Assembly: GCA_947504025.1 (NCBI GenBank)
Contig: CANNFX010000001.1
Span: 1,393,302-1,457,301, forward strand
Direction of reading: 5' to 3'
DNA length: 64,000 bases
DNA from: an uncultured Sphingomonadaceae bacterium
GTDB lineage: Bacteria > Pseudomonadota > Alphaproteobacteria > Sphingomonadales > Sphingomonadaceae
Shown here: positions 52,014-61,743 of the stretch, piece after piece
How the letters are laid out: each line of letters starts with the position of its first letter
Numbering within the stretch: the first letter of the stretch is position 1
Notes under the pieces: model-generated
Seen by the model: the letters and a program-made list of their open reading frames with translations, nothing else
Databases searched by the model: none
Told to the model about the DNA's origin: nothing
Program-made: the position numbers and the translations under genes

Positions 52014-52139
52014 CAAAAAACCCTCATCCCGGGGGCATTGGGATGAGGGTTCCGTTTGAGCGTTCGTCACGCTGTTACAAGACGGCTCTTTTTTTATGAG
52101 TCGGGCAACAGGGGGGAAACCCGTCTCGACCCGCCTTGT
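52014..52139 (-). ncRNA. Candidate small RNA (or lolA 3'-UTR-derived RNA)
   Basis: About 125 nt between lolA and trmB with no coding frame. On the minus strand the predicted RNA starts near 52139 with CAAGGCGG, which pairs with CCGTCTTG (52078-52085) to close a domain. Inside is a hairpin GAG-a-CGGG ... CCCG-a-CTC (52098-52127) whose loop has six C residues. Next comes AGCGT-GACGA-ACGCT, then the intrinsic terminator at 52019-52051. No known family (6S, SRP, tmRNA) is recognised. The C-rich exposed loop could pair with ribosome-binding sites. It might instead be the long 3' UTR of lolA. Confidence 0.55.
52015..52051 (-). terminator. Intrinsic terminator of the candidate RNA / lolA transcript
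   Basis: A perfect 12-bp stem AACCCTCATCCC / GGGATGAGGGTT with a 9-nt loop runs into six T residues on the minus strand. Confidence 0.9.
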
Positions 52140-52145
52140 GCAACA

Positions 52146-52174
52146 ATAATATGAGGGTTCAGCTTTCGCCGCAA
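52146..52174 (-). promoter_or_regulatory. Promoter candidate for the small RNA
   Basis: On the minus strand TTGCGG (52169-52174), exactly 17 nt, and TATTAT (52146-52151). It lies after the lolA stop and fires toward the structured region and its terminator. Confidence 0.55.
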
Positions 52175-52188
52175 TGAACGGTCGTCGT

Positions 52189-52233
52189 CAGTCCGTCCGA
52201 TACCACAAACGGGGTATCGCCGGACTGTTTTTT
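52189..52233 (+). terminator. Hairpin at the lolA 3' end, terminator-like on the plus strand
   Basis: CAGTCCG/CGGACTG and CGATACC/GGTATCG form two stacked 7-bp stems with an 8-nt loop and a small internal loop, followed by six T residues on the plus strand. For lolA (minus) it sits directly after the stop without a U-run and could protect the 3' end. Confidence 0.55.
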
Positions 52234-52894
52234 ACTTGCGACGAGATGAAGTGCGGGGATCCTTGAAGGTGAACGCGCGGTCAGAAACCTTCATGCCATA
52301 ACGGTGATTGCGCAGGCGGATGGTCGTGCGCTGATTCTGCGAGTCGAGTGCAACCCAGCTAACCAGTTCGAGCCCGCCGGGCGCGCTCGAATTTTTTACG
52401 AAGACTAGCGTGATCACACCAAATTCAGGCTTTTTGGTGTCTTTCACCTCGATGCTGACAACATCGGGATTGCGGGTGTTCTGCAGCGTACCGTATTTCT
52501 TTACGTCACGTTCGGGATCAAGCAACGCACCGAGAGGTGAGTTCTTGATTGGCCAGCGTTGAACCTGCTTCACTTCATAATCGATCAGCGTGAGCGATTT
52601 ACCGTTGGAGACAACAAGCATCGGAATGCTTTTCTCATATTGAAAGCGAATGCGGCCCGGGCGCTTTAGCGTCAGAACACCGGCAACGGTTTGACCGTTA
52701 CGGTCAGTCTGGGTGAAATCGGCCTGCATTGTCGAAATGCCGCGCAACGCCGCAACGGCGCGATCAAGGTCTCCCGCCGCATAGGCAGCGACCGGTTCAG
52801 CCGGAATGAGTAAGGCGGTTGATGCGCCGACAGCCAGCGCGCCAGCGATTGCCGCGGAAACTGGTTTCGAAAAAATCTGTTTCAAGTTGTTCAT
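52232..52894 (-). CDS. lolA: Outer-membrane lipoprotein carrier LolA-family protein
   Basis: A 220-residue periplasmic protein with a signal peptide (about 1-40, ending A-A-Y-A-A-G). The LolA pattern is seen in M-Q-A-D-F-T-Q-T-D-R-N-G, G-V-L-T-L-K-R-P-G-R-I-R-F-Q-Y, V-V-S-N-G-K-S-L-T-L-I-D-Y and D-S-Q-N-Q-R-T-T-I-R-L. It carries lipoproteins from LolCDE to the outer membrane. ATG at 52894 gives the best signal peptide. Confidence 0.9.
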   Translation of the reverse strand: MNNLKQIFSKPVSAAIAGALAVGASTALLIPAEPVAAYAAGDLDRAVAALRGISTMQADFTQTDRNGQTVAGVLTLKRPGRIRFQYEKSIPMLVVSNGKSLTLIDYEVKQVQRWPIKNSPLGALLDPERDVKKYGTLQNTRNPDVVSIEVKDTKKPEFGVITLVFVKNSSAPGGLELVSWVALDSQNQRTTIRLRNHRYGMKVSDRAFTFKDPRTSSRRK

Positions 52895-52962
52895 GCTCCG
52901 TGATCTAGCGTCGAAGCTTTGAACTGTCACTGAACCACTGGGGGTCCAGCGGTTCAGGAAGA

Positions 52963-53130
52963 TTACTTGATCTTGGCTTCCTTGAACTCGACATGCTTGC
53001 GCACGACGGGATCATATTTGCGGAAGGACATCTTTTCAGTGATGTTCCGTGGATTTTTGTAGGTCGTGTAATAGAAGCCGGTTTCGGCGGTGCTGACCAG
53101 CTTGATCTTAATGGTTGCGGACTTCGCCAT
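52963..53130 (-). CDS. rpmG: 50S ribosomal protein L33
   Basis: A 55-residue protein beginning [15 protein letters not shown] and ending E-F-K-E-A-K-I-K, with [12 protein letters not shown] in the middle: L33 of the cysteine-free type that does not need zinc. AGGA lies 7 nt before the ATG. It is shorter than a 60-residue cutoff, so automated tracks may miss it. Confidence 0.96.
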   Translation of the reverse strand: MAKSATIKIKLVSTAETGFYYTTYKNPRNITEKMSFRKYDPVVRKHVEFKEAKIK

Positions 53131-53269
53131 CGCGGTTTCCTAAATGCATGGTGGCCCACTGGGGGCGAAAAATAGATCGGGCGGCGCGCGCAGCACCGCC
53201 CAAGACCGCGCGCAAATGGCGTAGCTTCACCGATAAGTCAAGCGTTCTGAGGGCGAGCCATGTAGGCTT

Positions 53270-53674
53270 TTACCAGTCGACCTTGCCGCGCCCAGCCTTG
53301 ATTGTACCGCGGTTTTTCTTTGCTTTTATTCGTTTTTCTTTGCCAACGCGGTTTACCCGGCTCTTCTTACGCTTTGCCGGATGCTCTTGTGCTTGCGCTA
53401 ACAAAGCCAGCATACGTTCGCGTGCATCAGTGCGATTCGCTTCTTGTGTGCGGTGTGACCGCGCCGTTATCAGCACCTCGCCTTTCGAATTCATCCGGCT
53501 TCCGGCAAGTTCTTTCAGCCGGTTAAAGGTCGGCGGATCAAGCCGTAAGGCGAATACATCGAGCCGCAATTGTACGGCAGTGGCGACCTTATTGACGTTT
53601 TGACCACCCGGGCCGCTGGAGGCAATAAAGCTCTCCTGCATGAATCCCAATGCGCGGTCGGCAATTTCACCCAT
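53270..53674 (-). CDS. arfB: Ribosome rescue peptidyl-tRNA hydrolase ArfB
   Basis: A 134-residue release factor-like protein: S-S-G-P-G-G-Q-N-V-N-K-V-A-T holds the GGQ that hydrolyses peptidyl-tRNA on stalled ribosomes, and the basic tail (K-R-K-K-S-R-V-N-R-V-G-K-E-K-R) enters the mRNA channel. ATG 53674 overlaps the RluA-type gene by 8 nt. Confidence 0.94.
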   Translation of the reverse strand: MGEIADRALGFMQESFIASSGPGGQNVNKVATAVQLRLDVFALRLDPPTFNRLKELAGSRMNSKGEVLITARSHRTQEANRTDARERMLALLAQAQEHPAKRKKSRVNRVGKEKRIKAKKNRGTIKAGRGKVDW

Positions 53675-54341
53675 CGCTGGCGCCGCCCTCGTCGGCAAAG
53701 CCAAGTGCGCGGAAATCTTCCGGCATGGGCGAGGTGGCGCTGACTGGCGGTTTTCCCTCGCGGGTCATTGTGATGCTTGATCCGTGAAGCATCGTGCGCG
53801 GCGCAGTGTTTCTGTCGCCATAAACAGGATCGCCGAGCAATGGGATGCCAAGACCGGCAAGTGCGTGAATGCGGATCTGGTGCGTACGGCCGGTTTCCGG
53901 CCTAAATTCGACGAGCGTGTTACCGTCAACTTCCGTCAATTTCTGCCAGTGGGTAACCGATGGCTTGCCAGCCTCATCCGCAACCATCCGCCAACCTTCC
54001 TCTTTTGTGCTGACCTTATTCAAAGCCAAATCGATCGTGCCAGATTCTTGTTCGATCTTCCCTGCAACAATCCCGACATAGCGTTTCTCGACCAGACGGT
54101 TTTGGAAAGCTTGGGCAAAGCGTTTCACGGCCTTCGGGTTGCGCGCGAGTAGCAGGCAGCCCGACGTATCTTGATCCAACCGATGAACGATCCAAGGTGG
54201 GCGGTGAAAGTTCAGTTTCAGATCTTCGAGGTAATCCTCGAGCGAAGTTCCGCCGCGCTTGGGCCGGTCGACAGGCATTCCGGCAGGTTTGTCGATGACG
54301 AGCGCTTCGCCATCTTCGAACAGAATCGGAAAGCGGCTCAT
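53667..54341 (-). CDS. RluA-family RNA pseudouridine synthase
   Basis: A 224-residue enzyme with the catalytic Asp in H-R-L-D-Q-D-T-S-G, plus E-K-R-Y-V-G-I-V-A-G, R-P-E-T-G-R-T-H-Q-I-R-I-H and L-L-G-D-P-V-Y-G. No S4 domain, so it is of the short RluA / TruC type; target rRNA or tRNA site cannot be told. ATGA overlap with the pabB fusion. Confidence 0.92.
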   Translation of the reverse strand: MSRFPILFEDGEALVIDKPAGMPVDRPKRGGTSLEDYLEDLKLNFHRPPWIVHRLDQDTSGCLLLARNPKAVKRFAQAFQNRLVEKRYVGIVAGKIEQESGTIDLALNKVSTKEEGWRMVADEAGKPSVTHWQKLTEVDGNTLVEFRPETGRTHQIRIHALAGLGIPLLGDPVYGDRNTAPRTMLHGSSITMTREGKPPVSATSPMPEDFRALGFADEGGASDG

Positions 54342-56152
54342 GTCAGGAGCTGTGCAGGCAACAGGCCGCGCAGGGCGTTGCCGATGAAGAAGCCGTCTTC
54401 GAGGTCGCTAATGGTCAATTCCGATTCTTTGGCCTGACCGCTCTCGATTAACGAATGGCGCAGGACACTGGGCAAAAGGCCCAGCGATAGAGGAGGTGTT
54501 AGTAGCATACCGTCGCGTTCGACGAAAATAGATGTAAAGCTGCCTTCGGTGAGTGACCCGTCGTCCCGTATCAGCAAGGCTTCGTTCGCGCCGGCTTCGC
54601 GTGCGGCAGCAAGCGCATCGTCATAGAACCAGCGATCGGTAGTCTTGTGGCGCAGGCGGAAATCACCTTCGTCGAGTGGTAGCGGCAATATCGCGCATTT
54701 CATGGCTACGTTGCCTACTTCGGGCAACGGGGCGACTTCTAATGCGGTCGCTCCGCTTCTTGCCAAAACTAGTCGGACCTTCGCGGCTTCGTCTAGATCG
54801 AAGCATAGTGCCTGGATCTGGTTGCGCATGGCATGGCGGTCAAATGCAAAGCCCAGCTCTGCTGCGCTCGCCTTCAAGCGCTCCAGATGGAATTCGAGCA
54901 GGGAAATGCCGGTCTCAGGATCGAAACGCATTGTTTCGAACAGGTCAAAACCAGCGGCGTCACCCTTTTGCACGAACCCTCCCTTTATCAGACATTCCCG
55001 CCACTCAGGCAGGCTCTGCGAATCTGCGACAATGGCTGAACCAACACCCAACACGGCTCGGCCACTGCTATTTTCTTCAGGGGTAAGGCGCAATGTGCGG
55101 ATTGCAACATTGAAGGCGGCATCGCCCGATCCGTCTATACGGCCGATGGCCCCACAATAAGGTCCGCGTGGATCGCGCTCGACCTCGTGAATCAACTCCA
55201 TCGCGCGAATTTTTGGTGCTCCGGTGATTGAACCACAAGGGAACAGCGCTCGGACCATGTCGGCGGCGCTTTGGCCATCTCGTAGCCGCGCTTTCACTGT
55301 AGTCACCATCTGATGGATGGTCGGATAACTCTCAACCGAAAAAGCATCCTCAACCCGTACGCTGCCGGCCTCCGCCACCCGTGAGAGGTCGTTTCGCATA
55401 AGATCGACTATCATGAGGTTCTCTGCGCGATCCTTGATCGATACGGCTAGCTCTTCGGCGTAGGCTTGGTCTTCGGGGCCATTTCCGGCTGCATCCTTGC
55501 CGCGCGGGCGAGTGCCTTTCATCGGTTTGGCCTTCGCCTCACCATCTTTCAGCGATACGAATAGTTCGGGCGACAAGCTTAGCAGCCAATGCGAACCATC
55601 AAAGACGATCCCGCCATAGCCAGCAGCTGCGTGTGGCCGGATCGCAGCATACAAATCTAGTGGGTTTCCGCTGTAAGATCCGCTGAGCGGGAATGTGAGG
55701 TTGGCCTGATAGATGTCGCCAGCGCAGATCGCTTCCTGCAGATGCGCGAATGCACGATCATACGCGCCGTAGGATAGGTCTGGCTGAAGAGGCCCGACAT
55801 GGGCTGGCTGCCCTTCTCCATTGGAGGTTAGCCATGCAGAGACATCGGCGGGCGCCATTTTCTCAGCTGTCTCAAACAGGCCAAGCCATACTAACGGTCC
55901 GTTCGCGCCGGTTCGGCCATCGGCCAGGGGCGCAAGCTTTTCTTCGAGTGCCAGACCAGCTTCGTAAGCGATGTAGCCTGCCAACGTGTAGCCGGTTTCA
56001 GCGCGAGCTTGATCGGCCTCTTTTAGAACCTGAGCTACTTCAGCCGGGCGGTAAGCAGTGAATATCCGGATTGGCGACCGGAATAACTGGGCGTCGGCGC
56101 CGCCGCCAATGCGTGCATCATCGAGCAGCACGAAGGGTTCGCTAATCGCCAT
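54338..56152 (-). CDS. pabB: Aminodeoxychorismate synthase component I fused to aminodeoxychorismate lyase
   Basis: A 604-residue bifunctional folate enzyme. Residues 1 to about 370 are PabB: K-P-M-K-G-T-R-P-R-G, V-D-L-M-R-N-D-L-S-R-V, F-P-C-G-S-I-T-G-A-P-K-I-R-A-M chorismate-site motifs. From about 380 a class-IV PLP lyase (PabC) follows: L-F-E-T-M-R-F, K-T-T-D-R-W-F-Y-D (Schiff-base Lys), N-E-A-L-L-I-R-D-D-G-S-L-T-E-G-S-F-T-S-I-F. It makes 4-aminobenzoate with PabA. GGGAGAG precedes ATG 56152. Confidence 0.93.
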   Translation of the reverse strand: MAISEPFVLLDDARIGGGADAQLFRSPIRIFTAYRPAEVAQVLKEADQARAETGYTLAGYIAYEAGLALEEKLAPLADGRTGANGPLVWLGLFETAEKMAPADVSAWLTSNGEGQPAHVGPLQPDLSYGAYDRAFAHLQEAICAGDIYQANLTFPLSGSYSGNPLDLYAAIRPHAAAGYGGIVFDGSHWLLSLSPELFVSLKDGEAKAKPMKGTRPRGKDAAGNGPEDQAYAEELAVSIKDRAENLMIVDLMRNDLSRVAEAGSVRVEDAFSVESYPTIHQMVTTVKARLRDGQSAADMVRALFPCGSITGAPKIRAMELIHEVERDPRGPYCGAIGRIDGSGDAAFNVAIRTLRLTPEENSSGRAVLGVGSAIVADSQSLPEWRECLIKGGFVQKGDAAGFDLFETMRFDPETGISLLEFHLERLKASAAELGFAFDRHAMRNQIQALCFDLDEAAKVRLVLARSGATALEVAPLPEVGNVAMKCAILPLPLDEGDFRLRHKTTDRWFYDDALAAAREAGANEALLIRDDGSLTEGSFTSIFVERDGMLLTPPLSLGLLPSVLRHSLIESGQAKESELTISDLEDGFFIGNALRGLLPAQLLT

Positions 56153-56261
56153 GCGCTCTCCCATAACCGGTGTTGCGCCCCTGTCGAGACCTTGACCGTC
56201 GAGGCAGCGGCTAGCACTGACGCCTCAAGCCTTTGGCAAAGAGTATTCTGGAGATGATTTC

Positions 56262-57836
56262 ATGAGCGAGATTTTTTTAGGGCTAGCGTCGAATGGCGAG
56301 CGCCAGTCCCTCGCAATGTCCCGCGCCAATCGTCATGGCCTGATCGCCGGGGCGACGGGTACCGGTAAGACCGTAACCCTCCAGGGCATGGCTGAAAGCT
56401 TCTCGGCTCAGGGCGTTCCGGTCTTTGTCGCTGATGTGAAGGGTGATCTATCGGGTGTCGCGATGCCCGGCTCTTCAAAGTTCAAGCACGCCGATAAGCT
56501 TGAAGGCCGGGCGAAAGAGCTGGGCATGGATGACTATGCCTATTCCGATAATCCTGCGGTATTCTGGGATTTGTTCGGTGAACAGGGCCATCCGATCCGC
56601 ACAACCATCAGCGAAATGGGGCCGTTGCTTCTGGCGCGCCTGCTCGACCTGAACGATACGCAAGAAGGCGTATTGCAGATCGTCTTCCGCTATGCCGATG
56701 AGAACGGCCTGTTACTGCTCGATTTCGATGATTTGCAGTCCATGCTGATGTTCGCATCGAAAAACTCGAAAGACCTGTCGGCGCAATATGGCAATGTCTC
56801 CAAGCAGAGCGTGGGGGCGATCCAGCGCCAACTCCTGAGTTTTGAGAGTCAGGGAGCAGACCAGTTCTTTGGCGAACCTGCTCTGGAGATCAGTGATTTC
56901 ATAAAATTGGACGAGCAGGGCCGCGGCAATATTAATATACTCGCAGCCGATCAGCTGATGCGCAGCCCTAAGCTGTATGCGACCTTCCTCTTGTGGTTGC
57001 TGGCTGAATTGTTTGAAACTCTGCCTGAAGTTGGCGATCCTGAAAAACCGAAACTCGTGTTCTTTTTTGACGAGGCGCATTTGCTGTTCGACGATGCTCC
57101 GAAGGCTCTGGAGGATAAGATCGAGCAGGTCGTCCGCCTGATCCGTTCAAAGGGTGTCGGCGTATTCTTTGTTACGCAAAACCCGATCGATATTCCTCAA
57201 GAGATCGCAGGTCAGCTTGGCAATCGTATCCAGCACGCTCTGCGCGCGTTCACTCCGCGCGACAAGAAGGCGATCAAAGCGGCCGCCGATACATTCCGGA
57301 TCAACGATGACCTCGATGTCGAAGAGGCAATCACTGAACTGAGAGTCGGTGAGGCGCTGGTTTCGACGCTGTTGGAAGATGGTGCGCCTTCGGTTGTGCA
57401 ACGCACGCTGATTAAACCGCCGCGGTCGCGTCTCGGGCCGCTGACAAAGAAGGAACGTGCAATCATACAGTCAATCTCGCCGGTTGAAGGTAAGTATGAT
57501 GAGCTTGTCGACCGGGAGAGCGCGGAGGAAGTGTTGGCTCAAAAAGCTGTCGACGCTGCCGAAACCGCGAAAGAGGTTGAAGAAAAAGGTGAAAAAGAAG
57601 TCCGCAAGCGCGAACGCAAGTCGACGAGCATGTGGGACAAGGCAATGAAGCGCGCGACCGGAGCGGTAGCCGGGTCAGTAGCGACTGTACTTGCAGCAAA
57701 GCTTACCGGCCGGAAATCGCGCTCTAATCCGATACGCAATGCTGCGACGTCCGGTGCCGGATCAATTGCGACGGATTTGGCAGGGCCGGTAGCAGGGCGA
57801 TTTGTCAGAAACCTAATTGGCAGCTTGATGCGCTAG
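56262..57836 (+). CDS. HerA-like ATPase (DUF853 family)
   Basis: A 524-residue FtsK/HerA-superfamily ATPase. Walker A G-A-T-G-T-G-K-T lies at about residues 30-37, [11 protein letters not shown] after it, Walker B V-F-F-F-D-E-A-H, and V-F-F-V-T-Q-N-P sensor. A Lys/Glu-rich coiled segment (about 420-460) and a Gly/Ala-rich C-terminus follow. No NurA nuclease is adjacent. Function of the DUF853 group is unclear. Confidence 0.9.
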   Translation: MSEIFLGLASNGERQSLAMSRANRHGLIAGATGTGKTVTLQGMAESFSAQGVPVFVADVKGDLSGVAMPGSSKFKHADKLEGRAKELGMDDYAYSDNPAVFWDLFGEQGHPIRTTISEMGPLLLARLLDLNDTQEGVLQIVFRYADENGLLLLDFDDLQSMLMFASKNSKDLSAQYGNVSKQSVGAIQRQLLSFESQGADQFFGEPALEISDFIKLDEQGRGNINILAADQLMRSPKLYATFLLWLLAELFETLPEVGDPEKPKLVFFFDEAHLLFDDAPKALEDKIEQVVRLIRSKGVGVFFVTQNPIDIPQEIAGQLGNRIQHALRAFTPRDKKAIKAAADTFRINDDLDVEEAITELRVGEALVSTLLEDGAPSVVQRTLIKPPRSRLGPLTKKERAIIQSISPVEGKYDELVDRESAEEVLAQKAVDAAETAKEVEEKGEKEVRKRERKSTSMWDKAMKRATGAVAGSVATVLAAKLTGRKSRSNPIRNAATSGAGSIATDLAGPVAGRFVRNLIGSLMR

Positions 57837-57843
57837 GCGCAGC

Positions 57844-58926
57844 TTAGGCCAGCGTCAGCACATGGGCATCGAAATTGAGGCGGGGCATTGTGAAGTGACT
57901 GAATGCCTCGCCGTCAATTTCTGACAGCAGCCTATCGCAGGCGGTCTTATCCTCTGCGTTCAGCCCCGCTCGATAATCGAGTGCACGTTGGAGCATCCAA
58001 AGGCTGAAGGGCGTCGCGATGCGTTGCCCGTTCACACCTTCAACCGTGAATTCGGCCATTCCTACTGCGCGGGGAGGCTTGCTGTCGTCATTTGCGGCAA
58101 CCCAGTCGTTCAGCATTCCAGCTACCCGTTGAAGATAGGGCAGCTGTTCTGATGTCATCCGGCGTAGCACTGGCAGAAGTGTTTCCGGCACTTCATCTTC
58201 GGGCAGAAAATCGCCCGACTGAGGTGCCGCGACTTCGACCATGCGTTTGACCCATGCTGATACGCGCGGCGCAATCCGGTCCATGATTTGGCCCGAGGCA
58301 GGGTCCCGCCAAAGGTGCGCATAAAGCGGCCCGATCAGGCCAAAGTCGCCAATCGAGGGGCGGGTACCAAAAAGAAACGGATGGACTGTGAAATGCGCGT
58401 TCAGATCAGCGAGCAGCGCCTCGTAACTCGCCTCAATCGCCGGAATTGTCTGCTCGTTCACGCCCAGCATCGGCACGAAACCGCGGAAGGTCTGACCGCG
58501 CTCCTTGCCGATGGCATATTGTTCTTCCGGCGTGCCGTCCGGCAGTGCGGTTTTGCCAAACTCTCCGTAGACCCACTCTTCGTTGTAGTTCCAGCGGTAA
58601 TGCATCGCTGGGATCACCAGCCACTCATCACCGAATACTTCGAGTAGCAGCGAAGCAAAATTCTGCCGCGGTGTCTCGGGATACACTGACGGACCGCCTT
58701 CAAACTGCTCGAAGTGATCGATGATCAGTGTGGTGTCCTGCAGAATGTCGCCGTCAGCGGTCTGAACAACTGGAATCACCGGTCGTCCGACATTTGGGAT
58801 GATCACATTTGTATATATGTCGGGTGTGGAAAGCACTTCGCGGTAATTCACACCCTTCCAATCGAGATAGGCACGTGCCTTGCCCGAATAAAGCGAAAGT
58901 GGGGCCCCGTAGAGCGTATGGCTCAT
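57844..58926 (-). CDS. Glutathione S-transferase-family protein with long C-terminus
   Basis: A 360-residue protein. Residues 1-80 are a thioredoxin-like GST domain (L-Y-G-A-P-L-S-L-Y-S-G-K-A-R-A-Y-L, then V-I-P-V-V-Q-T-A-D-G-D-I-L-Q-D-T); the all-helical domain follows with R-P-S-I-G-D-F-G-L-I-G-P-L-Y-A-H-L. About 120 residues beyond the usual 210-230 form an added C-terminal part. Substrate unknown. Confidence 0.87.
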   Translation of the reverse strand: MSHTLYGAPLSLYSGKARAYLDWKGVNYREVLSTPDIYTNVIIPNVGRPVIPVVQTADGDILQDTTLIIDHFEQFEGGPSVYPETPRQNFASLLLEVFGDEWLVIPAMHYRWNYNEEWVYGEFGKTALPDGTPEEQYAIGKERGQTFRGFVPMLGVNEQTIPAIEASYEALLADLNAHFTVHPFLFGTRPSIGDFGLIGPLYAHLWRDPASGQIMDRIAPRVSAWVKRMVEVAAPQSGDFLPEDEVPETLLPVLRRMTSEQLPYLQRVAGMLNDWVAANDDSKPPRAVGMAEFTVEGVNGQRIATPFSLWMLQRALDYRAGLNAEDKTACDRLLSEIDGEAFSHFTMPRLNFDAHVLTLA

Positions 58927-58940
58927 GCTTCTGACTTCTC

Positions 58941-61646
58941 TCAGTTTGGCTGCTGCTCAATCCAATTGGTCACTTCGTGGCGAATACGGGGCGACTTTTC
59001 AAAACGTTCGCGTAGTCTTCTGATTGTCCGGTCGACAGGGCGGCGTTCGTCAGCTGACAAATCCTTGGCAAATGCTTCTAGCTTGGCCAACATTTCAGGA
59101 CTTTCAGCACTAGAGAACAGCCGTGCAACGAAGCGCGAGCGGCCGGAATCATCGACCAACGCATCAACCTTGTCGCGGTTGGCCATATAGAAGTCGAACG
59201 CCATTTCCGAATGTGAACCAGAAACTGCTGAGATCATACCGGCGCTGTTGGTCTTACCGGGGATATCGGTCAGCGCGAGGTCAAGCGCAGCCTTAGCAAG
59301 CTCCTTGTCCTCAGACCGGCCCAATAGACGATAGTAGGTCTGCTTCTCGACCGCACTCTTTGATGATGCGGCGATTTCGGCCATGCGGTCCCATTCGGCG
59401 CGGTTGGCGTTGCCTGCCATGATGTTGAGCCAGGCCGTCTTGAGTGGCCCGTCCATTGCGCGCTCGTCCGTTGCAAGCGCGGTGAACAAGCGGCGCGCCT
59501 CTGCTGCAACAGCTGGATCGCCCATATAACCCAACGTACTGATCAAGCGCGACCGGAGGTTCGAGTCAGCCAAGGGTTCGTTGGCGTCAGGAACGAAGCC
59601 AAGCGCCGTGAGGCGTGGACCCCATTTCGCTGAAACCAGCTGCGCCATCTTTGCTATAGCTGCTTCGTCTTCCAGGAACCCGTAATAACCGCCCATCTGG
59701 CTGATCGCTGAAGCTGCCACTACCGGATTTGCATCGACGGAAATGGCTGCAACCAGATCGAGCGCAGGTGCCATCGGCTGGTAGCCTGTCTCGGACAGCT
59801 CCAACTGGTCACGCATCAACCCAAGTTGGTCGATCGGGGCCAAAGTTGCCATCGCTTCTTCCAACCCGCTCAAATTGGCGGCTGAATAGCGGGTGCGGTA
59901 ATAGCCTAGCTGTCCGGCATTGGCATTGACGGGGCCGCAGCCATCCAGCGTTAGTGATGCGCTACCTTCAAGGACATGACGCGTCGGTTCTCCGTTGCCG
60001 ATTGCAACCAACATCGGGACCTTCCAACTCTGTGGGGATTCACTGACTGCTTGCATCCGGTCACGGCTAAATTCGCTCTGACGAAGGGCCACTGTCGTCT
60101 TGCCGCCATTACAGGAGACTTCGCCGACTTCGACCATTGGGATGCCGGGTTGTAATGTGAAATCGTGGGCGATTGCGGTCAGCCCGACAGCACCTGCGTT
60201 TTCGACCGAGGTCCACAAATCTTTGCTGACCGTGTTTCCGTAGGCATGTTGCTTCATGTAGGCGCGTATGCCTTCACGCCAGACATCTTCGCCAGCATAT
60301 GATTCCAGCATGGATATCACCGCTTCGCCTTTTTGATAGGCGATGGCATCGAACGCTTGAGACGTCTCTTCGACTGTGCGGATTTCCTGTACAACCGGGT
60401 GAGTTGTCACAAAAGCGTCCAGCCCCATGGCGGCCTCGCGTCCGCCGACACGGCGTAATTTGGGATACCATTCAGGGTGAAAGTTATCAGTCGCCTTGGT
60501 CGCCATCCAGCTGGCGAAGCCTTCATTCAGCCACAGATCGTCCCACCAGGCCATGGTCACGATATTGCCGAACCATTGGTGTGCAACTTCATGCGCCTGC
60601 GTGGACGACAGGCCTTGCTTTGCCGAAGCGCTGGTGATCGAGGGGTCCACCAGAAGGATGCGTTCAAATGTGAAGATCGCACCCCAATTTTCCATTGCTC
60701 CAAAGAATTGCGAGCTTCCTGGGCCGGCAATATTATCGAGCTTCGGCAGTGGGTAATCTACGCCAAAATAGTCGTTAAAGTAGCTCATCAGCGGAGCCAT
60801 TTCATCGAGCGCATAGTTCTTTTGATCGCCGCTGCCGATTGGCGCTACGATCCCTACCTCGGTCCCGTCAGGCGCCATTTTGGCAATGCGTTCAAAATTG
60901 CCGAGGCCGAAGAATAGCAGGTAGGATGACATTTTTGGACTTGTGCCAAACGTAACGCGCTTGGTGCCGTTGCCGAGGTCGGTTTCGTTGACGATAGGCA
61001 TATTGCTTAACGCCATCTGTTCAGATGGTACTACGGCAGAAAGGTCGAATGTCGCCTTGTAGCTTGGTTCGTCAAACATTGGCGCAAAGCGGCGCGCGTC
61101 GGGTGCTTCGAACTGGGTGAAGAGCCCGCGGCGTTCGCTACCATCAACCTTATCTGGATAATCAAGTGCGAACAGACCATTCGCTTGCGTGTTGATGATG
61201 CCGGTATAGGCTGTGTCAATGCGGTATTTTCCGCGCGCCATAGGCATGCCAGTTGAGAAAACCGCAGTCTGGTTGGATGTGTCATAGGCAACGGAAAGAG
61301 GCTTGCTCTCACCCGTCGAAAGATCGACCAGCATTGCTGTTTTTATGTCCAGATCGACGGCATGCATCGTGATCTTGTCGGTTTCACCATAGATTTCGAT
61401 ATCGGCAGAAGATGATCCGGAAAACCGCAGGTTGGCGGCATCTGGCACGATCGATATTGTGTAGTGAAGAGGTCGCGCAATGCGCGGTAGATCGCTGTTG
61501 GTGGATGCGGGTAGCGGCTGCGTTGTCAGACCAATTGTCGCATCAACTGATGCGGTTTCCATCGGAGCTGAAGTTTCTCCGGTGGAAACAGTGGCGCAAC
61601 TTGCAAGCAAACTGGCTGCGGCGGCGACGATAAAGGCTGAACGCAT
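58941..61646 (-). CDS. M1-family aminopeptidase, lipoprotein
   Basis: A 901-residue zinc peptidase with a lipobox signal (M-R-S-A-F-I-V-A-A-A-A-S-L-L-A-S-C). G-A-M-E-N substrate motif, zinc site H-E-V-A-H with the downstream Glu of N-E-G-F-A, and a large C-terminal ERAP1-like helical domain (about 550-900). It trims N-terminal residues from peptides in the periplasm. Start 61646 has GGGGAG 11 nt upstream. Confidence 0.93.
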   Translation of the reverse strand: MRSAFIVAAAASLLASCATVSTGETSAPMETASVDATIGLTTQPLPASTNSDLPRIARPLHYTISIVPDAANLRFSGSSSADIEIYGETDKITMHAVDLDIKTAMLVDLSTGESKPLSVAYDTSNQTAVFSTGMPMARGKYRIDTAYTGIINTQANGLFALDYPDKVDGSERRGLFTQFEAPDARRFAPMFDEPSYKATFDLSAVVPSEQMALSNMPIVNETDLGNGTKRVTFGTSPKMSSYLLFFGLGNFERIAKMAPDGTEVGIVAPIGSGDQKNYALDEMAPLMSYFNDYFGVDYPLPKLDNIAGPGSSQFFGAMENWGAIFTFERILLVDPSITSASAKQGLSSTQAHEVAHQWFGNIVTMAWWDDLWLNEGFASWMATKATDNFHPEWYPKLRRVGGREAAMGLDAFVTTHPVVQEIRTVEETSQAFDAIAYQKGEAVISMLESYAGEDVWREGIRAYMKQHAYGNTVSKDLWTSVENAGAVGLTAIAHDFTLQPGIPMVEVGEVSCNGGKTTVALRQSEFSRDRMQAVSESPQSWKVPMLVAIGNGEPTRHVLEGSASLTLDGCGPVNANAGQLGYYRTRYSAANLSGLEEAMATLAPIDQLGLMRDQLELSETGYQPMAPALDLVAAISVDANPVVAASAISQMGGYYGFLEDEAAIAKMAQLVSAKWGPRLTALGFVPDANEPLADSNLRSRLISTLGYMGDPAVAAEARRLFTALATDERAMDGPLKTAWLNIMAGNANRAEWDRMAEIAASSKSAVEKQTYYRLLGRSEDKELAKAALDLALTDIPGKTNSAGMISAVSGSHSEMAFDFYMANRDKVDALVDDSGRSRFVARLFSSAESPEMLAKLEAFAKDLSADERRPVDRTIRRLRERFEKSPRIRHEVTNWIEQQPN

Positions 61647-61743
61647 GTCTGGTAGTCTCCCCAAAGTTTCCGCATGTTAGCAGAGCAACACTTTGCAGGA
61701 GGTTGGTTTCGACGGGTGCGTTATGCTGCCCGACGAACAGCAA

